A stretch of 64,000 bases of DNA from Pseudonocardia endophytica (lineage in GTDB: Bacteria > Actinomycetota > Actinomycetes > Mycobacteriales > Pseudonocardiaceae), in NCBI RefSeq assembly GCF_004339565.1, contig NZ_SMFZ01000001.1, positions 2,976,001-3,040,000 on the forward strand, in the 5' to 3' direction. The number at the start of each line of letters is the position of its first letter. Positions within the stretch are counted from its first letter, which is position 1. The notes under the pieces were generated by a model, which did no database searches, was not told the DNA's origin, and saw nothing but the letters and a program-made list of their open reading frames with translations. Shown piece after piece: positions 17,263 to 26,040 of the stretch. A program made the translations under genes and the position numbers.

Positions 17263-19437
17263 TCAGGCGGCGGCCGTGGCCGGCTCCCCCTTCGCCGCGC
17301 GGTCACGCAGGCTCTGCGGCACGTCGAACCGCTCGCCGTACCTGGCACGGAACTCGTCGGCACGGGCCACGAAACCGGCCGGACCCCCGGGGTAGCCCTC
17401 GATGTACTGCAGCACACCGCCGGTCCAGGCCGGGAAGCCGATGCCGAAGATCGAGCCGATGTTCGCGTCGGCGACCGTGGTGAGCACGCCCTCGTCGACG
17501 CACTTCACGGTCTCCAGCGACTCCACGAACAGCATCCGCTCGGACAGCTCGTGCAGGTCGACGTCGTGGTTCGTGGCGCCGAACTGCTCGCGCAGGCCCG
17601 GCCACAGCCGCGTCCGCCTGCCGTTCTCGTACTCGTAGAACCCGGCGCCGGAGCTCTTGCCCTTGCGGTCGAACTCGTCGACCATCCGGTCGATCACCGC
17701 GTCCGACGGGTGCGGCGTCCACGTTCCGCCCGCGGCCTCGACGCCCTTGCGCGTCTCCTCGCGGATCTTGCGCGGCAGCGTGAGGGTCAGCTCGTCCATC
17801 AGCTGGAGCACCGGGGCCGGGTAGCCGGCCTGCGACGACGCCTGCTCGATCGTCTGCGGGTCGATGCCCTCGGCGATCATCGCGACGCCCTCGTTGATGA
17901 ACGTCCCGATCACGCGGCTGGTGAAGAAGCCGCGGGAGTCGTTGACCACGATCGGCGTCTTCTTGATCCCGAGCGTGAGGTCGAACGCCTTGGCCAGCGC
18001 CGCGTCGTTCGTCCTCTCGCCCTTGATGATCTCCACCAGCGGCATCTTGTCCACAGGGGAGAAGAAGTGCAGTCCGATGAAGTCGTCCGGACGCTCCACA
18101 CCGGACGCCAGCTCGGTGATCGGCAGCGTCGAGGTGTTCGAGCAGAGCAGGGCGTCCGGGTTCACGACCTTGGCGGCCTCGGCGAACACCTCCTGCTTCA
18201 GCGCGACGGACTCGAACACGGCCTCGATCACGACGTCGCAGCCGGCGAGGTCGGCGTAGTCGTCGGTCGCGGTGATCCGGCCGAGCAGCGCGTCGCCCTT
18301 CTCCTGCGTGGTCTTCCCACGCTGGACGCCCTTCTCGACCAGGCCCTGCGAGTAGGCCTTGCCCTTGTCGGCCGCCTCCTGCGAGACGTCCTTGAGCACG
18401 ACGTCCCAGCCGGACAGCGCGCAGACGTACGCGATGCCCGCGCCCATCATCCCGGCGCCGAGCACGGCGACCTTGGTCGGCGCCCACTTCTCGATGCCGT
18501 CCGGGCGGGACTTGCCGCCGTTGATCGCGTTCAGGTCGAAGAAGAACGCCTTGGTCATGTTCTTCGAGACCTGGCCCGCGACGAGCTCGGCGAAGTAGCG
18601 GCCCTCGATCCGCAGCGCGGTGTCGAAGTCGACCTGCGTGCCCTCGACGGCCGCCGCCAGGATGTTGCGCGGGGCGGGCATCGGGGCGCCCTTGAGCTGC
18701 TTGCGCAGGTTCGCCGGGAACGCCGGCAGGATCGACGCCAGCTGAGGGTTCGACGGCGTGCCGCCCGGGATCTTGTACTTCGGCCTGTCCCAGGGCTGGG
18801 CGGCCTCCGGGTTGGCCTTGATCCACTCCTTGGCCTTGGTCAGCATCTCATCGGGGCTCGACGCGAGCTCGTCGACGATGCCCAGCTCCAGGGCCTTGTC
18901 CGGCTTGTGCCGCTGGCCCTGCGCGAGGACGTTCATGAACCCGTTGGCGATGCCGAGCATGCGCGTGATGCGGGTGACGCCACCACCACCGGGCAGCAGG
19001 CCCAGCGTGACCTCCGGCAGCCCGTAGACGACGCCCTTGGCGTCCAGGCCGATCCGGTGGTGGCACGCCAGGCCGATCTCCAGCCCGCCGCCGAGCGCGG
19101 TGCCGTTCATCGCCGCGACGACCGGCTTGCCCAGCGTCTCCAGCTTGCGCAGCTGCGCCTTGACCTCGGTGACGTTCTCGAACACGGCGGGCGCGTCGTC
19201 CGGCCCTGCCGAGGACAGCTGCTCCAGGTCGCCGCCCGCGAAGAACGTCTTCTTCGCCGACGTGACGATCACGCCGGCGATGTCGTCCTTCTTGGACACG
19301 AGCTCGTCGACGACCTCGCCCATCGCCGCCTTGTAGCGGTCGTTCATCGTGTTGGCACTGCGGCCGGGGTCGTCGAGGGTGACGATCGCGACGCCGTCGG
19401 CGTCGAGCTCCCAGCGGACGGCCTTCTGCTCACTCAC
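17263..19437 (-). CDS. fadB: Bifunctional enoyl-CoA hydratase / 3-hydroxyacyl-CoA dehydrogenase (FadB)
   Basis: A 724-residue fatty-acid oxidation alpha subunit. The N-terminal crotonase domain (about 1-290) has FFAGGDLEQL and NGTALGGGLEIGLACH for the oxyanion hole and LPEVTLGLLPGGGG with the catalytic glutamate. The dehydrogenase domain begins at VAVLGAGMMGAGIAYV and carries GLHFFSPVDKMPLVEII. The GTG start at 19437 directly precedes the crotonase fold. It lies 26 bp downstream of fadA, so the two form one operon for beta-oxidation, probably under the MerR regulator across the divergent promoter. Confidence 0.93.
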   Translation of the reverse strand: MSEQKAVRWELDADGVAIVTLDDPGRSANTMNDRYKAAMGEVVDELVSKKDDIAGVIVTSAKKTFFAGGDLEQLSSAGPDDAPAVFENVTEVKAQLRKLETLGKPVVAAMNGTALGGGLEIGLACHHRIGLDAKGVVYGLPEVTLGLLPGGGGVTRITRMLGIANGFMNVLAQGQRHKPDKALELGIVDELASSPDEMLTKAKEWIKANPEAAQPWDRPKYKIPGGTPSNPQLASILPAFPANLRKQLKGAPMPAPRNILAAAVEGTQVDFDTALRIEGRYFAELVAGQVSKNMTKAFFFDLNAINGGKSRPDGIEKWAPTKVAVLGAGMMGAGIAYVCALSGWDVVLKDVSQEAADKGKAYSQGLVEKGVQRGKTTQEKGDALLGRITATDDYADLAGCDVVIEAVFESVALKQEVFAEAAKVVNPDALLCSNTSTLPITELASGVERPDDFIGLHFFSPVDKMPLVEIIKGERTNDAALAKAFDLTLGIKKTPIVVNDSRGFFTSRVIGTFINEGVAMIAEGIDPQTIEQASSQAGYPAPVLQLMDELTLTLPRKIREETRKGVEAAGGTWTPHPSDAVIDRMVDEFDRKGKSSGAGFYEYENGRRTRLWPGLREQFGATNHDVDLHELSERMLFVESLETVKCVDEGVLTTVADANIGSIFGIGFPAWTGGVLQYIEGYPGGPAGFVARADEFRARYGERFDVPQSLRDRAAKGEPATAAA

Positions 19438-19463
19438 TGCTCTGGTCTCCAGTTCCGGGGTCG

Positions 19464-20684
19464 TCAGACGCGCTCGATGATCGCGGCGATGCCCATGCCG
19501 CCACCGACGCAGAGCGTGGCCAGGCCGCGGCGCAGCTCGCGGCGCTCCAGCTCGTCGAGCAGCGTGCCGGTGATCATCGCGCCGGTGGCGCCGAGCGGGT
19601 GGCCCATCGCGATGGCGCCGCCGTTGACGTTCGTCTTCTCGTGCGAGATGCCCATGTCCTTCATGAACCGCAGTGCGACGGCCGCGAACGCCTCGTTGAT
19701 CTCGAACAGGTCGATGTCGTCGACCGTCAGACCGGCCTTGGCCAGAGCCTTCTTCGACGCGGGCGCCGGACCGGTGAGCATGATCGTCGGGTCGGCGCCG
19801 GACAGTGCGGTCGCGACGATCCGGGCGCGCGGCTCGATGCCGGCCACCCTGCCCGCCGCCTCGGTGCCGATCAGCGTGAGCGCCGCGCCGTCGACGATGC
19901 CGGACGAGTTGCCGGCGTGGTGCACGTGGTCGATCTTCTCTACCCAGTGGTAGTGCTGCAGCGCGACGGCATCGAACCCGCCGTCGTTGCCCATCATCTC
20001 GAACGACGGCTTGAGCCCGGCCAGGCTCTCCAGCGTCGCGCCGGCACGGATGAACTCGTCGTGGTCGAGCACGGTCATCCCGTTGCGGTCGGTGACCGGG
20101 ACGACCGACTTCGCGAAGTAGCCGTTGGCCCACGCCTTGGCCGCGCGCGCCTGGGACTCCACGGCGAACGTGTCGACGTCCTCGCGGGAGTAGCCCTCGA
20201 GCGTCGCGATCAGGTCGGCGCCGATGCCCTGCGGCACGAAACCGGTCTGGTACGACGTCTCGGGGTCCATGGCCCACGCGCCGCCGTCGGAGCCCATCGG
20301 CACGCGGCTCATCGCCTCGACACCGCCGGCGAGGACCATCTCCTCCATCCCGGAGCGGACCTTCTGCGCGGCGGTGTTCACGGCCTCCAGGCCGGACGCG
20401 CAGAAGCGGTTGAGCTGCACGCCGGCCACCGTCTCGGGCAGGCCGGCCGCGATCGCCGCGGTCTTGGCGATGTCGCCGCCCTGGTCGCCGATCGGGGACA
20501 CGACGCCGAGCACGACGTCGTCGATCGTCGCCGGGTCCAGCTCGGGGTAGCGGCGCCGCAGCTCGTGGATCAGGCCGATCACCAGCGAGACCGGCTTGAC
20601 CTCGTGCAGCGACCCGGAGGCCTTGCCCCGGCCGCGTGGCGTGCGGATGGCGTCGTAGATGTAGGCCTCGGGGATCTCGGTCAT
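19464..20684 (-). CDS. fadA: Acetyl-CoA C-acetyltransferase / 3-ketoacyl-CoA thiolase (FadA)
   Basis: A 406-residue thiolase: acyl-accepting C95 in [42 protein letters not shown] with the catalytic histidine, and the final [13 protein letters not shown] with the second cysteine. It catalyses thiolytic cleavage in beta-oxidation and is the first gene of fadA-fadB. ATG at 20684. Its promoter contains a MerR-type operator. Confidence 0.95.
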   Translation of the reverse strand: MTEIPEAYIYDAIRTPRGRGKASGSLHEVKPVSLVIGLIHELRRRYPELDPATIDDVVLGVVSPIGDQGGDIAKTAAIAAGLPETVAGVQLNRFCASGLEAVNTAAQKVRSGMEEMVLAGGVEAMSRVPMGSDGGAWAMDPETSYQTGFVPQGIGADLIATLEGYSREDVDTFAVESQARAAKAWANGYFAKSVVPVTDRNGMTVLDHDEFIRAGATLESLAGLKPSFEMMGNDGGFDAVALQHYHWVEKIDHVHHAGNSSGIVDGAALTLIGTEAAGRVAGIEPRARIVATALSGADPTIMLTGPAPASKKALAKAGLTVDDIDLFEINEAFAAVALRFMKDMGISHEKTNVNGGAIAMGHPLGATGAMITGTLLDELERRELRRGLATLCVGGGMGIAAIIERV

Positions 20685-20731
20685 CCGAACCTCTCGTCGG
20701 GTAGGCAGCACTGCGCCGTTCTCGTGAACCT

Positions 20732-20761
20732 TTGTTACAGCAGCACTGTCACATAGGTCAA
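20732..20761 (-). promoter_or_regulatory. fadAB promoter with MerR-type operator in its spacer
   Basis: Read on the minus strand: TTGACC (-35, plus-strand 20756-20761), an 18-bp spacer, then TAACAA (-10, 20732-20737). The spacer holds the complement of ACAGCAGCACTGTCACAT (20737-20754). A near copy precedes merR at 21125. A long spacer filled by a dyad is the classical MerR arrangement. Confidence 0.6.
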
Positions 20762-20798
20762 GCGGCGCGACCCTGCCGGTTGCGGCTACCGTCCGTAC

Positions 20799-21125
20799 GT
20801 GCAGATCCTGCGAGCGGCCGGACACTTCGCCGTACCCGACGGGGAACCGAACCAGTACCGGGAACACCTGCGCGTGGCGGACCTGTCCGTCGGCACCTAC
20901 TGCATCCCGGTGGGCGGCAAGGACGGCCAGGAACCGCACTCCGAGGACGAGGTCTACGTCGTGCTACGCGGGCGCGGCACGCTCGTGTGCGGCAGCGAGG
21001 AGCACGAGGTCCGCCCCGGCATGGTCGTGTACGTCCCCGCCCGTGAGGAGCACCGGTTCGTCGACGTGAGCGAGGACCTGTCGGTGGTCGTCGTGTTCGC
21101 GCCCGCGGAGCGCATGCGCTCGTGA
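20799..21125 (+). CDS. Small cupin protein
   Basis: A 108-residue single-domain cupin: [20 protein letters not shown] supplies the first motif (H, E) and [17 protein letters not shown] the second. It is probably metal-binding; the role is unknown. GTG start. It shares the fadA intergenic region and lies just before merR, so it is likely part of the same fatty-acid or acyl-CoA response. Confidence 0.75.
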   Translation: MQILRAAGHFAVPDGEPNQYREHLRVADLSVGTYCIPVGGKDGQEPHSEDEVYVVLRGRGTLVCGSEEHEVRPGMVVYVPAREEHRFVDVSEDLSVVVVFAPAERMRS

Positions 21126-21163
21126 CAGCGGAACTGTCACATCGCGCCGGGACCGCGTAACCT
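21125..21163 (+). promoter_or_regulatory. merR promoter and second MerR-type operator
   Basis: ACAGCGGAACTGTCACAT (21125-21142) matches the fadA operator at 16 of 18 positions and contains perfect arms GACAG/CTGTC (from 21124). A possible -35 CTGTCA (21134) and -10 TAACCT (21158) are 18 bp apart, which would give a nearly leaderless merR mRNA and autoregulation. Confidence 0.55.
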
Positions 21164-21170
21164 CCCGCGG

Positions 21171-21788
21171 ATGGTGGCCCCGACGACCCGAGAGTCCGAC
21201 GCGGACGACCTGCTCACCGTCGACCAGCTCGCCGAGGCGACCGGCGTCTCGGTCCGCACGATCCGCTTCTACTCCGGCAAGGGCCTGCTCCCTGCGCCGC
21301 GGCTGCGCGGGCGCACCGGGCTCTACGACACCACGCACCGCGCCCGTCTGGAGCTGATCGGCGAGCTGTCCGCACTCGGGTTCACGCTGGCCGCGATCGA
21401 GAAGCGCCTCGAGCGCGTGCCGCACCACGCGGGCCCGGAGGAGCTGGCGCTGCAGCTGGCACTGCTCACGCCGTGGACGCCGGAGGACCCCGAGGACGTC
21501 GACGGCGCCGGCCTGGAGACGCTCAGCCCCGACCTGCCGCCCGAGCTGTCCCGGCGTGCCCAGGAGCTCATCGACCGGCACACGACGGCGCTCGCCGAGG
21601 ACCTGATGACGCTGTTCCAGGACGAGGTGCTGCAGCCCTACCGGGAGCGCGGCCGTCCGTCCGACGAGCGGTCCCGGCTCGCAGCGGCGCTGGCCCGGCT
21701 CAAGCCGGTCACCGTGCAGGGCGTGGTCACCGCATTCGGACGCGCCGTGAACCGGACGATCCGCGATCGTGTCGGGAACGAGGGCTGA
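21171..21788 (+). CDS. MerR-family regulator of the fad locus
   Basis: A 205-residue MerR protein: DNA-binding domain LLTVDQLAEATGVSVRTIRFYSGKGLLP (about 14-41), a coiled dimer helix, then a C-terminal effector domain of about 110 residues without metal-binding cysteines. The shared operator in front of fadA and of merR itself makes it the probable regulator of fadAB and the cupin gene. The effector is perhaps an acyl-CoA (inference). Confidence 0.85.
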   Translation: MVAPTTRESDADDLLTVDQLAEATGVSVRTIRFYSGKGLLPAPRLRGRTGLYDTTHRARLELIGELSALGFTLAAIEKRLERVPHHAGPEELALQLALLTPWTPEDPEDVDGAGLETLSPDLPPELSRRAQELIDRHTTALAEDLMTLFQDEVLQPYRERGRPSDERSRLAAALARLKPVTVQGVVTAFGRAVNRTIRDRVGNEG

Positions 21789-21805
21789 CGCTCTACGCTC
21801 CGTCG

Positions 21806-22240
21806 ATGGCGGTGTTCGAGTTCCCGGTGCGGGTTCGCTACCACGAGGTGGACGCCCAGGGCGTCGTGTTCAACGCGTGGTACCTCGCCTGGTTCGACGA
21901 GGCGATGACCGAGTTCCTGGAGGCCAGGGACCTCTCCTACCGGACGATGCTGGACGCCGGGTACGACGTCCAGCTCGTGCACTCCGAGATCGACTGGCGG
22001 TCCGGCGTCGGCTGGGGCGACGACGTCGTGATCGCGGTGTCCACCGCCCGGATCGGCCGGACCAGCTTCGCGCTGGACTTCCAGGTCCGCACCGACGACG
22101 GGACCGGCGGCCGCACCGTCACCTGCGACGCGCGCACCGTCTACGTCGTGATCGCGGTGAACGGCGAGGGCAAGCAGGAGATCCCGCCGATCATCAGGAA
22201 CGCGCTGGGCGACCCCGACCCGTTGCTGCCGTTCACGTAG
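21806..22240 (+). CDS. Acyl-CoA thioesterase, 4-hydroxybenzoyl-CoA thioesterase type
   Basis: A 144-residue hotdog-fold thioesterase with the catalytic segment RYHEVDAQGVVFNAWYLAWFDEA near the N-terminus. It should hydrolyse an acyl-CoA and fits the neighbouring beta-oxidation genes. ATG at 21806, 17 bp after merR. Its end overlaps the convergent fumarylacetoacetase gene by 8 bp. Confidence 0.85.
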   Translation: MAVFEFPVRVRYHEVDAQGVVFNAWYLAWFDEAMTEFLEARDLSYRTMLDAGYDVQLVHSEIDWRSGVGWGDDVVIAVSTARIGRTSFALDFQVRTDDGTGGRTVTCDARTVYVVIAVNGEGKQEIPPIIRNALGDPDPLLPFT

Positions 22241-23387
22241 CGGGGTCGATGCGCCCGCGCACCTCGCCGAGCGGGATCCGCCCGCCACCGGCGCGCGGCG
22301 CCGTCGCGGTGAGCACGACCTCGTCGCCGTCCTCCAACCAGCTCCGGGTCGCGCCGCCGGCCAGCTCCAGGGGCTCCGCACCGTTCCAGGACAGCTCCAG
22401 CATCGAGCCGCGCTGCGCGCGTTCCGGGCCGGACACGGTCCCCGACCCGAGCAGGTCGCCCGCTCGCAGGCCGGCGCCGTTCGACGTCAGGTGCGCGACG
22501 AGCTGGGCGGCCGTCCAGTAGAGGTCCGCGCCGGGCGGGGTGGAGACCCGCTCGCCGTTCAGGTGGATCTCGCAGGCGATGTCCAGACCGCGGTCGGCCT
22601 CCCCGGTCAGGTACGGGAGCGGATCGGGGTCGCGGGGCGGCGGGTCCGTCCATGCCGCGGTGAGCTCGTCGGCCGGGGTCACCCACGCCGAGACCGACGT
22701 CGCGAACGACTTGCCCAGGTGCGGGCCCAGCGGGCGGGTCTCCCAGCCCTGGATGTCGCGGGCCGACCAGTCGTTGAGCAGCACGACGCCGAACACGTGG
22801 TCCAGCGCGTCCGACATGGACACCGGGCCGGGCACCGGGTCGCCGAGCACGAAGCCGAGCTCGCACTCCAGGTCCAGGCGCCGGCTGGGGCCGAAGTCAC
22901 CCGCACCGCGCTGCCCGCTCGGCCGCACGACCGGCGTGCCGCTCACCCGTACCGTGCCCGCGCGACCGTGGTAGCCGACCGGCAGGTGCTTCCAGTTGGG
23001 CATCAACGGTTCCGCGTCCGGCCGGAAGATCAGCCCGGCGTTCCGCGCGTGCTGCTCGCACGCGTAGAAGTCCACGTAGTCGGCGACCGAGAACGGCAGC
23101 ACCGGGTCCGGTCCCCCGGCGGGCATCCGGTGCGGCGCCAGCCGATCCGGATCGTCCAGCCAGGACCGCAGCCACTGCGTCACCTCCATCCACACCGGAC
23201 GGTTGGCGGCCAGCAGCGGGTCCAGGTTCGGCGCGCTGAGCAGGTCGGCGTGCGGCCCGCGCTGCGCCGTCGCGAGCGACGCGATGTCGAGCATCCCGCC
23301 GTCGGCGAGCGGTGCGACGATCCGGGACGGGCCCGCGCCCGCCACCACTCCGAACGCGACACCGGGCGGGGGCGATGCGGCCGTCAT
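22233..23387 (-). CDS. Fumarylacetoacetase
   Basis: A 384-residue FAA hydrolase. Metal and catalytic regions are VDFYACEQHARNAG, GYHGRAGTVRVSG, LECELGFVLGDP and VVLLNDWSARDIQGWE; the late DLLGSGTVSGPE is also typical. It splits fumarylacetoacetate at the end of tyrosine and phenylalanine catabolism. The other genes of that pathway are not in the window. ATG at 23387. Confidence 0.9.
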   Translation of the reverse strand: MTAASPPPGVAFGVVAGAGPSRIVAPLADGGMLDIASLATAQRGPHADLLSAPNLDPLLAANRPVWMEVTQWLRSWLDDPDRLAPHRMPAGGPDPVLPFSVADYVDFYACEQHARNAGLIFRPDAEPLMPNWKHLPVGYHGRAGTVRVSGTPVVRPSGQRGAGDFGPSRRLDLECELGFVLGDPVPGPVSMSDALDHVFGVVLLNDWSARDIQGWETRPLGPHLGKSFATSVSAWVTPADELTAAWTDPPPRDPDPLPYLTGEADRGLDIACEIHLNGERVSTPPGADLYWTAAQLVAHLTSNGAGLRAGDLLGSGTVSGPERAQRGSMLELSWNGAEPLELAGGATRSWLEDGDEVVLTATAPRAGGGRIPLGEVRGRIDPAT

Positions 23388-23535
23388 GCCCGGGACCGTA
23401 CCGGCCGGAACCCCGCAGAACCCCGCGACGCTGACTGTCCGAATCAGGCTGTTCGACCGATTCCGACGATGGCCGGAGGCACGCCCACGACGGGTCTGCT
23501 GGACAAGCGACTTCTGACGGCGGTGATCAGCCGTT

Positions 23536-23574
23536 GTGGAGTGAGGCGTTCGACGCGCGAACGCCTCGCTCCAC
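23536..23574. terminator. Hairpin terminator, 17-bp stem
   Basis: GTGGAGTGAGGCGTTCG (23536-23552) pairs with CGAACGCCTCGCTCCAC (23558-23574) with one G-U pair and a 5-nt loop. It follows the end of the minus-strand SRPBCC gene. Confidence 0.7.
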
Positions 23575-23583
23575 GACCCGCGA

Positions 23584-24555
23584 TCACGGCGACGAGACGG
23601 CGGCGGGTCGGGCCGGTGGGGTGACCTGGTCACGGGCGCGACGGGCGGCCCGGGCGAGCATGGCGCGCACGACCCACGGGTGGACGTGGCGCACCACGCC
23701 CCAGTAGAGACGGCCGCGGAACCCGTGCAGGTCGACGGCCGTGGCCAGCACGACCCGTCGGGGCGCGGTCCGCACCACGCAGCGGAAGTCCAGGTGCCCG
23801 GCGTCCGCGGCGATCAGCACCTCGTCGTCGGTGCTCGTGCGCGGGTCGAACTCGTCGCCCCGCGCACGCTCGATCCCGACGAGGCCCACCAGCGCCTCGC
23901 GCAGGGCCAGCAGACCGACCACGACCGGGGGCAGGTCGCGGAACAGCGCGCGTGCCCACCACCGCGGGTCGTCCGGCAGCCCGGGCCCGATCCGCACGGC
24001 GAACGCGTCCGCCGCGTCCGCGCCGCGCGCGTCCAGCAGGCCGTCATCCGGAACCGGTACGGCCTCCACCGGGGACCGCCCGGTGATCCGGCGCAGCACA
24101 CGCACCCACGGCGACCATGTGGCCGGACGGGCCGGCCCGGTGCCCAGCGCCGCGTCCGCGCGGTCGAGCAGGTCCTCGAGCACCGCGTCGTGCAGCCATC
24201 GGACCGCCAGTGGCCAGCCCAGGCGCATGGTGCCCGTGGTGCGTCCGTCGATCTCGTGCCTGATCCGGCAGCGATCCGCACCGACGGCCTCGACGGTGAA
24301 CGTGTGCGTGCCGTCGAGGCCGACTCCCGGATCGACCCCGCACTCCAGCAGCCGACCCGGCTCGTAGCGGCCGACCCGGTAGCGGATCGGGCCGTGCCCG
24401 CCGGCGGACCCGCTGCGCAGCGGCTGGTCGAGGTGCATCGCGGGCCACCACGGGGACGGCCAGAGCACGTCGTCGGGACCGCCCAGCGTGTCGAGCAGGG
24501 CACCCGCCTCGGCCACCGGGACGTCGAACTCGCGGGAATGGACGTTGCGGACCAT
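23584..24555 (-). CDS. SRPBCC/DUF2867-like protein
   Basis: A 323-residue protein with two START-like halves: VPVAEAGALLDTLGGPDDVLWP at the N-terminus and a C-terminal half (about 190-320) with VDLHGFRGRLYWGVVRHVHPWV, as in DUF2867/SDR-associated proteins. ATG 24555 is chosen because GGAGG stands 5 bp upstream; the in-frame ATG at 24567 lies inside an operator. Divergent from a TetR gene and probably its target. Confidence 0.7.
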   Translation of the reverse strand: MVRNVHSREFDVPVAEAGALLDTLGGPDDVLWPSPWWPAMHLDQPLRSGSAGGHGPIRYRVGRYEPGRLLECGVDPGVGLDGTHTFTVEAVGADRCRIRHEIDGRTTGTMRLGWPLAVRWLHDAVLEDLLDRADAALGTGPARPATWSPWVRVLRRITGRSPVEAVPVPDDGLLDARGADAADAFAVRIGPGLPDDPRWWARALFRDLPPVVVGLLALREALVGLVGIERARGDEFDPRTSTDDEVLIAADAGHLDFRCVVRTAPRRVVLATAVDLHGFRGRLYWGVVRHVHPWVVRAMLARAARRARDQVTPPARPAAVSSP

Positions 24556-24564
24556 CGGAACCTC

Positions 24565-24601
24565 CATACGCTGGCGTATGTTTTCCGTACGGTAGCGTAT
24601 G
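24565..24601. promoter_or_regulatory. Twin TetR operators between SRPBCC and tetR
   Basis: CATACGCTGGCGTATG (24565-24580, perfect 7-2-7 palindrome) and CGTACGGTAGCGTATG (24586-24601) agree at 13 of 16 positions. The second overlaps the ATG of the TetR gene, implying leaderless mRNA and tight autorepression. Confidence 0.7.
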
Positions 24602-25204
24602 GTCGTGCCCGTACGGAAGCGACTGGACCGCCACGAGTGGGCAGCGGCGGCACTCGACGCGCTCGCGGCAGGCGGGCTCGCCGCGGTCGCCGTCGAACCG
24701 ATCGCGGCCCGTCTGGGCGCCACGAAGGGCAGCTTCTACCACCACTTCCGCAACAGGGACGCGCTCGTCGACGCGGCACTGGAGCTCTGGGAACTGCGGA
24801 ACACCGACGCCGTGATCGCCGCGACCGGCGACCCTGCGGACGCCCGCGCGGCGCTGCGGAACCTGCTGGGCACCGTGCTCGGGTCGGTGACCGCCGAGCC
24901 GGGGGACCTCGCGCGGGGGCACGCCGTCGAGATGGCGCTGCAGGCCGACGGCAGGCACCCGGCCGTGGCGGCGGCGCTGGAGCGGGTGAGCCACAGGCGG
25001 ATCGAGCACCTGACGGCGCTGTTCGCCGATCTGGGCCTTGCCCCGGACGAGGCGGCGCACCGGGCGCTGCTGGCGTTCACCGCCTACCTCGGGCACGTCC
25101 AGCTGGCCCGCGCGACGCCGGACCTGCTCCCGCGCGGTGCGGCCCTGGACGCCTACCTGGACGGGATGCTCGCCGCGCTCACCGGCGCGCCACGGACTCC
25201 ATGA
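24599..25204 (+). CDS. TetR-family regulator
   Basis: A 201-residue regulator with helix-turn-helix AVEPIAARLGATKGSFYHHFRNRDALV (about 31-58) and an all-helical ligand domain. The start lies inside an operator, so the mRNA is probably leaderless; a GTG at 24605 is an alternative. It likely represses itself and the divergent SRPBCC gene. Its end overlaps the convergent enoyl-CoA hydratase gene by 26 bp. Confidence 0.85.
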   Translation: MVVPVRKRLDRHEWAAAALDALAAGGLAAVAVEPIAARLGATKGSFYHHFRNRDALVDAALELWELRNTDAVIAATGDPADARAALRNLLGTVLGSVTAEPGDLARGHAVEMALQADGRHPAVAAALERVSHRRIEHLTALFADLGLAPDEAAHRALLAFTAYLGHVQLARATPDLLPRGAALDAYLDGMLAALTGAPRTP

Positions 25205-25931
25205 AGCCGGCGATCGTCCCGTCCGTCGCGTGCCGGGCCCAGAGCAACATCGCCGTGGCGTCCTCGTCGGCGAAGCGCTCCACACGCTCGGTCGCGACGT
25301 GGCGGAGCGCGGCCTTCGTCGCGGCGAACGTGTCCGACGGCGTCTGCGCGACGAGGCCGGCCGCCGCGCCGCCGGCCCGCTCGACCAGCTCGTCGGCCGG
25401 CACCACGTCGTCGACCAGCCCGAACTCGCGGGCCTGCTCGGCGGAGTAGGTCATCGCGCCGACCACCATGCGTCGCAGCACGACCTCCCCGACCCGGTGT
25501 CCGACGACCTCCAGCGCGATCCGCGGGAACGGCACGCCGACCTTCAGCTCGGGCAGTCCGATGCCGCCCTTGCCGTCGGTCATCAGCACGAGGTCCGCCG
25601 CGGCGGCCAGCACGCACCCGCCGGCGATCGCGTGCCCGTTCACGGCCGCGACGAGCGGCTTGCCGAGCGCGAACGCGGCCGCGAACAGCTCGGAGAGTGC
25701 CGGGAAGAACTCCTGGACGTAGTCCGCGCCGCCGTCGACGATCCGCTTCAGGTCGACGCCGGCGGAGAACGAGCCGCCCGTCCCGGTCAGCACGACCGCC
25801 TGAGCGGGGTCCGCGACCAGCGCACGCAGCGTCGACGCCAGCTCCGTGCAGAGCTCGGTGTCCATCGCCCCGACCGGGCCGTGCTCGATCCGGATGACTG
25901 CCACGTCGTCGTGGTCCTCGCGATGGATCAT
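25179..25931 (-). CDS. Enoyl-CoA hydratase/isomerase family protein
   Basis: A 250-residue crotonase-fold protein: oxyanion segments SFSAGVDLKRI and NGHAIAGGCVLAAAADL. At the usual first catalytic position it has LPELKVGVPFP. It should act on an acyl-CoA; hydratase versus isomerase activity cannot be decided. Transcribed away from mscR. Confidence 0.85.
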   Translation of the reverse strand: MIHREDHDDVAVIRIEHGPVGAMDTELCTELASTLRALVADPAQAVVLTGTGGSFSAGVDLKRIVDGGADYVQEFFPALSELFAAAFALGKPLVAAVNGHAIAGGCVLAAAADLVLMTDGKGGIGLPELKVGVPFPRIALEVVGHRVGEVVLRRMVVGAMTYSAEQAREFGLVDDVVPADELVERAGGAAAGLVAQTPSDTFAATKAALRHVATERVERFADEDATAMLLWARHATDGTIAGFMESVARR

Positions 25932-26040
25932 CCCGCGACACTAATTGAGACGGTGCCCGTCCTGACACCCGACGCAACTCATGCCAAGGTCGCCATCACA
26001 ACACCTGTTACCGAGTCGCCGACGACTGGAGCACCTTCCG

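Noticed and set aside
17245..19953. A 902-codon open frame opposite fadB and fadA
   Set aside because: Composition is Arg/His/Val-rich without motifs, while the other strand encodes clear FadB and FadA.
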